Under the pieces are notes generated by a model. It did not search any database. It was not told the DNA's origin and was given only the letters and a program-made list of their open reading frames with translations. DNA of 64,000 bases from Stictocephala bisonia (lineage: Eukaryota; Arthropoda; Insecta; Hemiptera; Membracidae), in assembly GCA_035578905.1 (NCBI GenBank), contig JAQJVL010000416.1:447947-511946 (forward strand), read 5' to 3'. This document shows, in pieces, positions 21,461 to 33,849 of the stretch. The position numbers and the translations under genes were made by a program. How positions within the stretch are numbered: the stretch's first letter is position 1; each line of letters begins with the position of its first letter.

Positions 21461-23641
21461 AACTGTCAATAATTATACTTTGTGTAAAGGGAGAAAAAAA
21501 CATAAATATAAATTTATTTATAGTAACCAAACAAAATTACGACCATATTCGTTCAAAGTTCTTAGTCAATTAGGCTGTGTCTTTGTAATGGTTATAGACA
21601 GATCCTAATGAGTTAAACGTAAAACATTGATATTTTCCTTTTATACAAATTATGTAAAGTTAACTTTTTGTTGCAACAAACAATGTTTAGATTATTAATG
21701 TTATTAGAATAATTTTGAGAAAAAATACAACAACAAAGTTCACACAAATTGGGTAAAAGCAGACAAGACTGAGAATATCACTGTTCAAAGCCCAAAAACA
21801 CGACCCAAATCAGATGTACTTTGATATTTATCTCCACCTAAAAAAGCCGTTAGAGTTAAAGTTTTCAAAAGTACTCCTATTTGCTGAGCATTAGTTATGT
21901 TGTTGCAAGAATGGAAATACAACTCCCATTCCGAGGCTACAGACCTTTACTTCAACAACATAGCAATTATGAACGCGTTTCATTACTTGTATTTTAGTAG
22001 TAGTGTTTATTAGTATATTACTAAAACAATACTAGTATTCGTGCCATACTCTCCATTACAGTACACTGTCTTATACACAACACGTAAAGATGCATTGTAA
22101 TAAGAGAGGGGACTTGCTCCTCAATAGTTATTATGATTCATGCCATTAGGTAGGTAAGACAATAATGTGAGTTTGTTATATGTTGTTTGTTTGAATCCAA
22201 ATTGAATATTGTTTCAAAAATAAATTAAATGTTGATGTTTAAATTGTTGAACGGATTTAAAATTTTGTTATTTGAAACTCTCTGATCTCCTCCTGCGGAA
22301 CCACCCATGATGTACAATTAATTATTTATAATGGTGGGAAGTAAATAAATGATTTCAATTACTGTACTTGAAATTCAGAATGTAATTTGAAATTTTCTTT
22401 TCGTGTGACTTCTGTGAGTGATTTATGTTGGAGTTATGCGTCACAGAGAAAAATAAACAGAGGTCGCTTCCTTAAGGCAGCAGAGAACGCCTAATTGGTA
22501 GTTAAAAATACATTAGAACTAATGTGCATCTTTATACCTATTCTTGAGGATGTGTGGGGGGGGGGGTTAAGGGAGGTTCTGGGCATGACAAATGGAATAA
22601 ATAACTACTCGACTCACATTACGCACACTATTGGATGCGATCTCTGTTTCTTTTTTCTCTGTTCATGTCTGAAGGTGTAAATGTAAGTATATTTCCTGCA
22701 TTATAATATTTTTAATAGTTTGACCATTTTTTCTTATTTAAAAAAATCTAATAATGAGCATTTGTATCGGTAGAATGAAGTTTGCTCCTTCAACATTTAA
22801 CTGCCGTCCAGCCGAGCCGTGAAATCGCCGCCTTCCTGCTTGTTCGGTCCGCTCGCCGAGAAGGTAGCGATTTCGAGGCCCATTACTTAAAGAAATTCTA
22901 TGAATAATAAATCAGTAATAAATTAATCAGCATATTAAACACAGCAAGGATCAATAACAAGACTTGTCAAATGTATGTGATTTTACTCAATGTCGAAATC
23001 AAGCTTTTCACCAAATATATTTTTTATAAAAATAATTTTAAAAATAGAAAAACATCGACTATCAACTATCGTGCCTTTGTCAAATTAAACGTTCCCATAT
23101 GTCTGATTTGTGGGTTTGTTTTCATTAAAAAAAACGTCTATTAATTACCTAAACGTGATGAAAAATAATAAAATTTAAAATTACACAGCTAGGTTATACT
23201 ATATTAAGTATGTTTATATAGATTTTGATAAAATTGAATGACTCAGCTTTAATGCAGAGTTAAATATTGAGACTGAAAAACTTATTGTTCATTCACATAA
23301 CATTGCCACAGGCCTAGAATAAAAAAAATGTAACCAACTATTACTTTTGCAAAACCTCGTAATATCAACCTATGGTCCTCTAGGATGGAGTCGTATTAGT
23401 AATAAAGTATATACTATAATTAATTATAATAATAAACAAGGACCGTACAATTGAAATAGAACAGCATGTTTTGGTCCGCTGCCGGTAAAATTGGATTGCT
23501 GTTAGAGTGCTGTCTGGGGCTGTCGACCTTCCAGCGATGGCTCGCCAGTGTGGAAAACGGCCACATTAAACACAGGACTGTGAAAAATTAATCTCAACCG
23601 TTAAAAATATTAGTCATACAATTTGTTATCTTGTATAACTA
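21461..23641. other. Intergenic DNA with one GC-rich hairpin
   Basis: Mostly AT-rich. An 11-G run lies at 22556-22566. At 22821-22874 a GC-rich segment forms a hairpin: GAAATCGCCGCCTTC against GAAGGTAGCGATTTC, 13 of 15 paired, with a 24-base loop. Another GC-rich patch lies at about 23466-23570. No gene was recognised. Confidence 0.5.
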
Positions 23642-23865
23642 TACAGAGTGTTCCAAAACTACGTTACAAAACTTAAGGTTATGATTCGTTGGGTAAAAAT
23701 AAGTAAAAATGTTGTTATACATATAGGTCCGTATATGCTTCGTTTTCAATATGGCGGCCATTTTCGTATTTTCACTAAATGATGAATAATTGCATAACTT
23801 ACAATACAGTGCTCAAGTTTGGAATGAAGGTACCTGTTTCTTTATGGTTGTGATAATGTTATTTT
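23642..23865 (+). repeat. Terminal repeat beginning TACAGAGTGTTCC (inverted partner at 32100-32330)
   Basis: The segment matches the reverse complement of 32100-32330 over roughly 220-230 bases, including TTATGATTCGTTGG and GGAATGAAGGTACCTG words. The end resembles the TACAGGGTG-type termini of animal DNA transposons. It is either one end of an 8.7-kb element or an independent small copy. Confidence 0.65.
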
Positions 23866-24116
23866 ACTATGTTGAATATTTTCAAAATCGCGGCACATAA
23901 AAACTTTTAATTGTAACTTGCGCAAAAAAGTAGTCTTATAAAATATGCGCAAGAAATAAAAAATGTGCAAAATGTAATAATAAATCTAAAAAGTCCTAAT
24001 TGAATAAAATCCGTTCATAAATAAAGGAGTAACACCAATTTAGGCAATACGATGTATGCTCTCTTCCATTTTATTAGACATTTAATTGCCGGTGTTAAAT
24101 GCACATCATATCAGCT

Positions 24117-27100
24117 GATTTATTTATTGAACCAACGGCAATGCCTTTTTAAACAAAGATTAACAAACATGCAGAAATAACTGTTGTACACTAACAACTT
24201 TATGAAAAAAACAATATGACTATAAAAAATAACAAACAATAGAAAAACTAACATGGTAAAGTAAATAAATAGTAACAACGAACATGAAATAAATGAAACT
24301 AATATAAACTTTCAAAATTCAACAATGAAAAGACTAAAGCTAACTAGACTAAACAAATGATAACAATAAACCAATAATGAAAGCAAATAACAAAATAACT
24401 AGCGTTATAATGAATGTGTGTAAGTGTAATGTAATCGGATGACGTGTGTAGGTGTGTGGGTGGGTGTGTGTGTGTGTGTATATGTTTGTAAAAGTTGGCA
24501 GGGTGTGAGTATTTATAGGTGAGTGGAAGGAGGGTAGAAGGTTAGGAAGGAGCGAGGTGAAAAAGGTTTACAGACAAGATAAGTCCATCATTTTTAGCTT
24601 CTTCTTAAATGCATGGATGCTGTCAAAGTGGAAGTCAACCTGACCAGAGATAGCATTTCCGATGCTCATTAGGCGAGGGAGTGGACTGTTCTTCAGATAG
24701 TTTCTGCTGTGGGCTCTTCTTATGAACGGCTCAGAAGATCTAGTAGTTCCTGGAACACGAAACTCGACTAGCTGTAGAAGTTCTGGGCAGTCAAGAATTC
24801 CACGAATCAACTTGAAGAGGAACACAGCATCAGCAACAACTCTCCGATGCTCCAAAGGCCGCAGGTTGAACTTCAGAAGCTCGAGTTGATCAACAGGCAC
24901 ATCCCAGCAACGATAGCCCAGCGAGAACCCTATCATTCTAATGAAGCGACGCTGAATTCCCTGAAGTCTGGTTATGTGAATGTCTAGGTAAGGTCGCCAT
25001 ACGACGCCGCCGTATTCTAGGACTTGGAGTACAAAGGACTTGCACAAAAGACCCAGTGAATGTGCTGAAAGACCACTCTTCGCCACTCTGGCAATAAGAC
25101 CGATGACTCGTCTAGCTTTTGTGCAGATGTCATCAATGTGTTGCTCACAAGATAAAGAGGATGTGAGATGGATACCAAGGTCTCTTATGTCACTACAACG
25201 TTCCAGGGTTGCTCTATCAGCAGTGTAGTTGTTGACAACAATGTTTCCCCTTCTACTGAAAGTAATTACTTTACATTTCTCCACATTAAGAGACATCTGG
25301 TTCGTCTCACAACAATGCATAACATGATTAAGGGACCTCTGCAGAACATCACAGTCTTCTCTAGTCTTGATCGGGTAGAACAGCTTAATATCATCAGCAT
25401 ATAGTAGAAACTTAGATTCAATACTCTCAGTAATATCATTGATGAAGACATTAAAAAGATAAGGTCCAAGCAGGAAACCCTGAGGAACCCCGGATTTCAC
25501 TGGGAAGGGATCAGACATACCGGAGCTATATTTCACTACTGAAAATCTATCACTCAATTAGCTATTAATCCAGGTCAAAATAGGCTCGCAGACTCCATAT
25601 CCTTTCAGTTTTTGAATCAACAACTTGTGGCACACCTTGTCGAAAGCCTTACTAAAATCTAGGTAAATGGCGTCAACCTGCAGGCCCTGAGAGAAACAAG
25701 TGTAAATAAAGTTACTAAACACCACGAGGCTGGTAACTGTAGAACGGCCGGGTGTGAAGCCGTGTTGCTCTACAACTATGATGTTTCTAAAGACAGGTTT
25801 CAACCTGTCTAAGACAATGGCTTCAAATATTTTGACAATGGGTGACTGAATAGTTATGGGCCTATGATTACGAACGTCGCTTCTATCACCAGCCTTGAAG
25901 ATGGGTGTAACGTAGCTAGTTTTTAACCCGGACGGAAAGACACCGCACTGGAGACTACTATTAAACAAGCAGGCCAGGTCCGCACTCAATAAATCACCAC
26001 AGTATCGCAACACTCGAGGGGGAATACAATCAGGACCACAGCCCTTGGACACATCCAGAGAATCAATAAGTCTTTTAACTTCAGAGGGTGACGTCGTAAT
26101 TTTGGAGATGTGTATGTTATTTTCCTTATCAGGAAAGTCAGGAATGCAAGCACTACAGTCATTGAAAACATTAGAGAAATGCTTGGCAAACAGATTGGCC
26201 ATCTCATCAGGATGGTTAGCCTCATCAGGCCCAAGTCTAACAGAGGAAGAACAATTTGCTGTGCGCCTAATATTCTTAACATGGGACCAAAAAATCTTCG
26301 GGTTCCTGGGTAAGATGTCATCAATGTGAGAAATATACGACTTATAGCATTGAAAGGATTTTATCCTGCATGTGTTCCGGGCTTGGGAAAATTTGAGATA
26401 ATCACTTTCTAGGCCAGATTTCTTGTAATTCTTGTGAAGTACCTTCTTCATAATCACCTGCTCCCTTAACTGCTTATCAAACCACGTTGGAAAGGAAGAT
26501 TTGTTAACCCTCTTCAGAGGTGTGTGTGACTTGATAATATTGCTCAAAGAAGTGAGGTAACTATTAAAAGTGGTTTCTACACCGAGTGAAGTGAGGCAAC
26601 ATCAATATGTAATTTGGATAAATCCGATCTTATCTGTTGTAAGTCGCATTTGAAGTAGTTGGGGGCATACGATGACTTCCCATTAATGGAAAGTTCGGAT
26701 TCCATAGCAAGGTCAAATTCGATGGCTGGATGGTGCAAATCCTCACAAGCGAGCAAATCCTGAGCCTTGCAACAGCGAATATTGGTATTCGCAAAAATCA
26801 AATCCAGTTTGTTTCCTTTATCATTCAATATGTCGTTATATTGCTCAAGATCATGACTGCACAAAACATCGTACAGGATATTTTCAGACGCTTCAGGTGA
26901 AACAGAATTTCTTAGATTAAAATCCCCTAGAACTATGATGAAATCATATTGAGAAGTTGCCAAGATAAAGTCGTCGAATGCATCACAGAATGACTGGAAT
27001 TTAGATAAGGATGATCCAGGAGGATGTAGGCGACACATAATAAAAGATTCTTTTAAAGTTCCAGCCCGACTTCAAGAAACAGTGCTTTAAATCTCAAAGC

Positions 27101-27240
27101 AGGATAATTGTGAACTTTAACATCTGAAAAAGCGGGAACGGCCACTAATACACCACCACCACCAACCTTATCACTAGTATCCGAAGACCTGTCGCATCTA
27201 AATATCTTGTGGGGACCCCCACCAAACTCTCCATCGCAAA
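24117..27240 (-). mobile_element. Jockey/CR1-like LINE, nearly complete ORF2, inactivated
   Basis: On the minus strand the copy runs from a truncated 5' end near 27240 to a TAAA-type tail at about 24117-24128, after GGTTCAATAAATAAATC. It keeps the endonuclease region, the RT domain and a C-terminal region. It abuts the tail of another LINE (27244-27705). A (GT)n run at about 24449-24481 lies in its 3' untranslated region. Confidence 0.85.
24568..27240 (-). pseudogene. ORF2 (endonuclease + reverse transcriptase) with one nonsense codon and a frameshift
   Basis: Endonuclease text is readable from about 27240 to 26577, with the VLGDFN motif. A frameshift near 26550-26577 shifts the frame, after which the RT domain is open from 26547 down to 25561. 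Visible motifs are CGPDCIPPRVL, YLDFSKAFDKV and EQHGFTPGRST. A single TAA at 25558-25560 interrupts the WINS-stop-LSDRFS segment where relatives have tyrosine. The frame then continues to 24568 with GVPQGFLLGP, YADD and the C-terminal half. Only a few lesions separate it from an intact ORF2, so insertion was relatively recent. Confidence 0.88.
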
Positions 27241-27243
27241 CAG

Positions 27244-27705
27244 ATCAAATCAAATCAAATCAAATCACTTTATTTAGCCAAATTGACAAAACAGTTTGTA
27301 TTAGCCAAGTCAAATACTGTATACTATAATCAATAACAGTTCTTAATACTTAATACTAACAGCTATATACTTATGTAGAGAAAGTTTACACTCTTAAAAC
27401 AATAATGTTAATTAATAAAAACAATAACATAGTTCATATCTGTATGTAAATAATTACTCTGTATTTAACAGTGTTGTACAAAATTCCTTATTATAAAACT
27501 CCCGGACGCTGTAACATGAGAGATTTACTAGATGGTCCCTCAGCCGTTTTCTAAATTTTAAGAGGTTTGATTCCAACTTGAGTGAACAAGGTAGATGGTT
27601 GAATAGTTTTATTCCATTATAAAACAGATGTTTTTTGAAAAAAGATGTAGACTGTTTTGGAACTGCAAGATTGTTAGATCTTGTTGTAGATCGTATAATA
27701 GTCTA
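27244..27705 (-). mobile_element. 3' end fragment of a CR1-like LINE with (GATTT)n tail
   Basis: The tail is five copies of AAATC on the plus strand (about 27244-27266), so the element is on the minus strand. The C-terminal RT-ORF block is readable over about 27480-27700 (SFFKKHLFYNGIKLFNHLP, then CYSVREFYNKEF), similar to the end of the copy at 3461-5589. It is truncated at about 27705. Confidence 0.8.
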
Positions 27706-28869
27706 CAAAAAATGTTGTTATATCTTTTACCTTACGAGTCACCGATTTTGAGATATAGTTATTCAAAACTTTGGAAAGTCATTTTATTTCGAACGCAATA
27801 GATAAAAACCATGCTTTCATGCGTATTTTTGTTTGCTGGATCCAAATATATTTGTTAAAAATCACGAAAAGTAGTACAATTTGTTTAAAATGTAGTTGTT
27901 AATAGAAATTATCAGAATATTATTTTCCCACCCCGGACTATATATACAGGGTGATTAATGACGTTCTCCACCCACTCCAAGAGTACATTCTACCACCAAA
28001 AATAAAGAAAAAATGTTGTATAAGCATAGCTGAAAACGCTTCGTTAGTGAATTAAAGCCAGTCAAACATTTCAGTAAGAATAATGGATAAAGAGTGAAAT
28101 AACATCGTACACAACTTAGGAGAAGATAAAAAAAAAAAAAAAAAAACAGAAAAGTCAAGATTTCCTATATAATTTGACATGAGAAAACTAAATAAATAGG
28201 TTTCAAAACTGTATCTTTAGTAGTTTTTAAGTAATTTTGGGTTAAATGCATGATATTGGGCCAAGAAGCTCAGTTTTTTACGTTTAGTGTACAATAACTT
28301 TGTTAAAAGGTCATACAAATTTCATACAAAATTTGTAAAAAATTTTATTCTGAGAAGATCAATGTAAGCTAAGTAAAAAACAAAAATAAATAAGTACAAA
28401 AGTTTAGCTTTATTTCATATAAAACATAAGTAATTTAACGGAAAATAATTAGTTTGGCCTAACTTTACAAACCTTTTTATTATAAGAAATGTAAAAAAAT
28501 GAAGTTATCATTATAATGAATTTTAAAGCACGTGTGTGCACTACATTGCTTGTGTCGCTCTTCTTAATTTACACTTTTATCTGTGTAAGCGAATCCATAA
28601 TAAGGGTAATTCTCTAGGGAACTGACACGTGTCTTTCATCCACCTCAAGACACAATTATCCTATGAGATAGACCTGGCAATATTGGTGGTCAAGACTCTC
28701 TACGACCAACTAACTTTTTAGCGAATTTAATAACAGATTCTCACCACTTTCACATGAAAATATCAACAAATCTTAGAAAATAAACCTATAACGGACCATA
28801 ACCATTTTAAAAACACCAATAACCTGGATATATTAAGTAATGATCTAAAGAATATAAAAAATAAAAGAA
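27706..28869. other. Intergenic AT-rich DNA
   Basis: A TACAGGGTGATTAATGACG motif at about 27945-27963 looks like a DNA-transposon terminus, but I could not find its partner. An A-run lies at 28129-28146. No gene was seen. Confidence 0.45.
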
Positions 28870-29471
28870 GATAAAATCATCCAATAAAAATCATGATCAT
28901 CCTCATACTACTATTAAAGAAAAAATAAAATTGAATGAAGTAACTCCAGATGAAAAAGAGAATCTTGTCCACAACAAGATAAATTGTAGCCACAATCAGA
29001 AAACACAAGAAATCATTCTAGAATCACTTAATCATTTATTTAGAAACTATAATGATATTAAAATTAAAATATTTGCAGTTAGACATAATCGACAAATAAG
29101 AAAATTAATTGAAAACAAAAAAAATAGACAATGTTACATGTATTTTTAAATCTAATGGAAAAATTAAATATATTTTGACTGGAATCGGAAAATAAACAGA
29201 GAATATGACAATGAATGATTATATAATAATTCTTGGTGGTACTAATGATATAAACGAAACAAAAGAAGAAAACATATTAAACAAGTTTGAGAAAAATGTA
29301 CAGAATCTGAAGCACACTAAGTTAATTATTGTTGGGATACCAGTGAAATATGATAATACCAACTTAAACAACAAAATTATTCATACCAACGAAAAGCTGC
29401 ATTATTTAGCCAATACTTACCAACATTTGACATTTATATCACTAAATAACTTATCCCGTTCCTGTAACACT

Positions 29472-29559
<88 letters not shown>

Positions 29560-31698
29560 GGTTTGCATCTAAATTTTAAAGGTTAGAAATATATTGTTGG
29601 AAACATTTGTAATTTAATTATTGATAAACATTCAAAAATAATCAAAACAAGTCCAACTATTATATCTGGATTCCATCATTTTTTTTGGGAATACAATCAG
29701 TCAACGCTAAACCTACTAGCAGTTATTGATATAGTGAATTAAATAAACCCATTTATCAAATATAAATATACAATCAAATTATATATATGTGATTAAAAAT
29801 ATTGAAACTGAAAATTTGAAAGACTTAATAATTTTTAACTGGAACATAGAAGGCCTTATTAAAAAAGTAGATCTACTAAATTTATATATTTTAATATACA
29901 ACATAGATGTACTATGTATCTGTGAGCATTGGATGAATAGTAAAAGTATAGAATATTTTAAAATACCTAATTACAAAATAGTTTCTCCATTCTGTAGAAC
30001 TTGTACAGGTGGAACTCTAATAATTCTGAAAAACAATATTGATTATATTGAAATTGATAAAGTAAATTTGATGCCTCAAGAATGATTCGTGAAGTTTCTG
30101 CTGTCTTTATTAAATCATACAATGCTATTATTATTGCTATTTATAAACCTTACAATAAAGAAAAATACGTTTACAATGAATTTATTGAATTTTTAAATAA
30201 CATATTATTGTTCGTATTTCAATACAAATGTCATATTTTCATTGGAGGTGACTTTAATGTTGAATTAAGGGGGAAAAGTATAGAAGTTTTTCAACTTCAA
30301 AGTTGAATGAAATGAACAGTTTTGCTTTGCAACAAACAAATAATGAAATAACAAGGCCTGATGTTATTAATCCTGGAACATGTATAGACAACATCTTTAC
30401 TACAATTCATCTAAAATTATTTCAAAATAAAATAATATTCACGCCTGAATCAGACCATAACGCTATCTACTTATCAGCAAAGATTGAAAGTAAATCTGAA
30501 AATATTGAAATATCACACCATGTACTTATAAGGACAATTACAGATAAAAATATAACAAACATTATTTATGAATTAGAACAGATTAATTGGTTATCTATAT
30601 ACTCTAAACAATTTATTAATGATAATGTCCATGAATTTCAACAAGTCTTTATGAATGCAGTTAACTATTATTTTCCATGAAAAAAGATTGATACAATTAA
30701 GAGTAAAATTAAAATAGATAATATATGTTATTCTACCAGATTAAGAAATATGAAAAATGATTGTAAAAAGCTATATTTATTAAATAAAAATTCGAAAAAT
30801 GAAGATAATAACAATCCCTACAAATTATTGAAAAAGGAATAAAAAAACATTAAGATTGCAAAAATAAATTATAATAACAATCATATACAAAATAGTAAAA
30901 TAAAATGTAAAACTATTTTGATTATAGTGAAAGAGTTGCCCGGAACTTAAAAAAAGAACACAATCCCTAATCACCTTTCAGCAGATGGATTGAATAATCA
31001 TTTCATAGAAATTGTTGAAACTCTCATTCTATCCATTTCTACAGACAATTCACTGAAATCTATTCTACTCGTAAAAAACTTTATTAATTAAAGAAAAATC
31101 TTTAAATTTGATCATTTTACAGTTGAAAATATGAGAACATAAACAAGATTAAAACTAGTTCAACTTATGACATTTACCATTAGAATACTAAAATCTTAAA
31201 ATTAGCTTCTTTTGATATATGTGAAGTACTAACTCGCTTATATAATAAATTTATTGACTAGGAATATATCCAAGTGCATTTAAACAAGTAAAGTTCTTCC
31301 CATTTATAAAAATGGAGAAGTCACATACAAAAATTACAGGCGTACCTCTATTATTTCAGCTATTTAAAAAATATTTGAATCACTACTTTTTGAACAAATT
31401 TACTTTTATTTTAAAGATAATCTAATTACTGAACAACAATACGGTTTTAGAAAAAAAAACATTGTACAATTGATGCTGTTCAAATTATAACTTCTAACTG
31501 CATTCAAAATATTGAAAGTGGGAAAGTTGTTTGCTTAAGAATTTTTGATTATTCAAAAGCATTTGATAGTATAAACCACGAAATTCTTCTCCAAAAATTA
31601 AATTACCATGGATTTGATAGTAATTCACTAAAATTATGAAATCATACTTGGAACATTGATTTCAGTTTGTAGAAATTAATGGTCAACTTTCAGAAGGT
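28870..31698 (+). mobile_element. Old AT-rich LINE with esterase ORF1 and EN/RT ORF2, decayed
   Basis: ORF1 remains include an SGNH-esterase block (YIIILGGTNDINET at about 29218-29259) inside 29205-29559. ORF2 remains include the endonuclease (29789-30680, with GGDFNVEL and a SDHNAIYL segment) and the start of RT (DYSKAFDSINHEILLQKL near 31545-31600). Many frameshifts and stops are present. The copy stops at 31698, just before the conserved GVPQGS block, where G-rich minisatellite units begin. Its base composition is more AT-rich than that of the other LINEs here, consistent with age. Confidence 0.8.
29471..29559. repeat. (AC)n(TA)n compound microsatellite
   Basis: (AC)n at 29471-29495 is followed by (TA)n to about 29552 and a short CA run. 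It lies inside the esterase relic of the LINE and accounts for the HTHT...IYIY text in that frame. Confidence 0.95.
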
Positions 31699-31767
31699 GT
31701 AAGGGCGGGTGGGTGGGTCAACGCCACTGTACGTGTATGAGCGGGCGGGTGGGTCAATGCCACTTTA
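31699..31767 (+). repeat. Dispersed G-rich minisatellite, locus 3 (two units)
   Basis: Two units with TGGGTCAACGCCACTGTACG text. A four-tract G-quadruplex motif lies at 31703-31717. It directly abuts the truncated RT of the preceding LINE. Confidence 0.9.
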
Positions 31768-32099
31768 GCAATTGTGTGTCTAAAGTTGCTATATTCAATA
31801 ACATCACATTTAGAGAAATTTATTGGTGATGTTTTTTAATATAACAACTTTTACACATCCCAATTTTAGTGGGATTAAAATCACTTTAAAATATTTAATA
31901 GGAAGTATAAATATCCAGTAGGACTAAACATGTATAGTTTAGTAACGTGACTGTAAAACAAACGACCACAATATTAACATACCATACCAATGTACCTAAG
32001 TAAATATCTCCAAGAAGAATATGAACACATAAATAAGGGCATTTCCTACTTACAAATGGCTATTTGTACTCCTTCATAGTTAGACAACTGAGTTCCAAT
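31768..32099. other. Intergenic DNA, nothing recognised
   Basis: AT-rich with no open frame or repeat of note. Confidence 0.5.
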
Positions 32100-32330
32100 A
32101 TTATCACAACCCTAAAGAAATCATAACAGGTACCTTCATTCCAATACTTGAGCACTGTATTGAATGGAGTTATGAAATTATTCATCATTTAGTGAAAATA
32201 CGAAAATGGCCGCCATATTGAAAACGAAGCATATTCGGACCTTGTATATGTATAGAACAATTGTTATTTATATTCAACCAACGAATCATAACCTTTTGTT
32301 TTGTAACTTAGCTTGGGAACACCCTGTATA
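32100..32330 (-). repeat. Terminal repeat ending GGAACACCCTGTA (inverted partner at 23642-23865)
   Basis: Reverse complement of the repeat at 23642-23865. Its outer end GGAACACCCTGTA corresponds to TACAGAGTGTTCC there. Confidence 0.65.
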
Positions 32331-32789
32331 CAACATTAACATTTCATTAAGAAGGTTGATATAAACAATATTAAGGAATTAGACATTTGTGTGGTGGGAG
32401 TGACGGGTGTAAGTCATACCACACAATTAGTGGTCCAAAACTACACAGTTGTCACACCGATCTACCATTGTACTTCATATTACTACTGTATTTCTATCAT
32501 AGGTGACATACAAACGTATGACGGGTGGGAGGAGGGTTGTTAATATATTTCAAATATTTAACTTGTATTTCTTTAATTTTACTTATATAAACTTGTATAT
32601 TATTGACTCTGTGAAAAGCGTCACTAATAATTTGAATGACTTGTTTTGTTTAGTTCCTCCCAAAATGTTTACTTCTAAATATCATTTAAGTTCAATCATA
32701 TTTCATGTGTAAATAACAGTTAGACCTAGTATAGTTCGCGTTTAATTTGTTCAACAGTTTAAGATGAATAATTTAACATATTCTCAATA
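32331..32789. other. Intergenic DNA, nothing recognised
   Basis: A short open frame at 32503-32712 is AT-rich and matches nothing I know. Confidence 0.5.
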
Positions 32790-33300
32790 CTCCAATAAAA
32801 TTATTTTTGCGAGGCCTTTGCCTACAATGTAGGCATCTTCAGACATCAACAAAGAAGTATTAAGAGTTGTTTATTTCTCCAGTAAAGAACTTAAAGAAAT
32901 AGTTTACGATGTCTTTAACCAAAAATTAAAATTACATGCTAGCATTGATTATATGCGTTAAAATAATTTAAGTTGAACGCCTTCTGGTCTAATAACTCAC
33001 ACCCGGGCAAATGCACCTGTGTTGAGACTGCGTTCGCTATATTGTCGGAGTCTCTTAAAATTGCTCATATGGTATTTTGGCCTTGAAAGATTGCAGTGAG
33101 CATGGAATTCAATACATATATCCATAGCTGAGGTGTATTTAGTTGTACGAAGCTGAGCTAGTCTTTCGTCAAACCCTCTATAAGAGTTTGATACATTTTA
33201 TCTTCTACAAAACATATTTTAATATCAATTTCATTATTACGCAAAGTGAATGCCTTGCTGAGGGCATGGGAGTGTAACAGCACTCTTGCTGCATGTCCAA
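32790..33300 (-). mobile_element. Penelope-like terminal sequence with partial coding relic
   Basis: On the minus strand CTGAAGA (32836-32842) is followed by a seven-pair stem (TGCCTAC/GTAGGCA, three-base loop, 32819-32835) and AAGGCC, then CCAATAAA-like text on the other side. The layout parallels the PLE-like insertion at 11403-12843. The last base of the stem takes the place of the conserved G of GAAA, so the hammerhead-like core is degenerate. About 33000-33240 on the minus strand may hold the C-terminal coding end of a PLE, but no diagnostic residues were certain. Confidence 0.45.
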
Positions 33301-33849
33301 AGCACAAACGGGACTAACTCCCTGAGTTATTGTAAACTTTATCAATAAAGATTTGATGCATTATTAATCTACTTTCTCGGCCAAATAGGTAGCCATATAT
33401 CCATAAAATTTGTCAAACAAAATTTTCACTCAACACACCTATTAGTTGTATCAAGACAAACAATTTTATTTAAAAAAATACAAAAATAATTTTAGATCGA
33501 ACACCCTTAAGAACATTTTTATTGCCATTTTTTATCAACATTTTTATTATTTAATAAAATATTCATTAATTTGTTGCAAAATATACATCTATATACTTAT
33601 ATAGCTGCATGAGGTGACTGACTAACTAACTATCCGTCCATTGAAATAAGTGATACTACAGGCAAAGCCCCATCAATATTGCTTCGCACTGGAGCTTGTT
33701 ATTTATTGACCTTATGTCTAAAGATGCGTATCATTTTGACTGAACAGGCACCTTCAATTGGTCTCATGCCATGAAATTGTGCCTAAAGTTTGGCATAGAG
33801 TTTCGTAGATTAAGTCAAATGTGTTGCTAACAGCAAAAAACCAACTATG
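33301..33849. other. Intergenic DNA, nothing recognised
   Basis: A TCAATAAAGATTTGATG stretch at about 33346-33362 resembles a CR1-type 3' tail, but no coding sequence precedes it. Confidence 0.4.
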
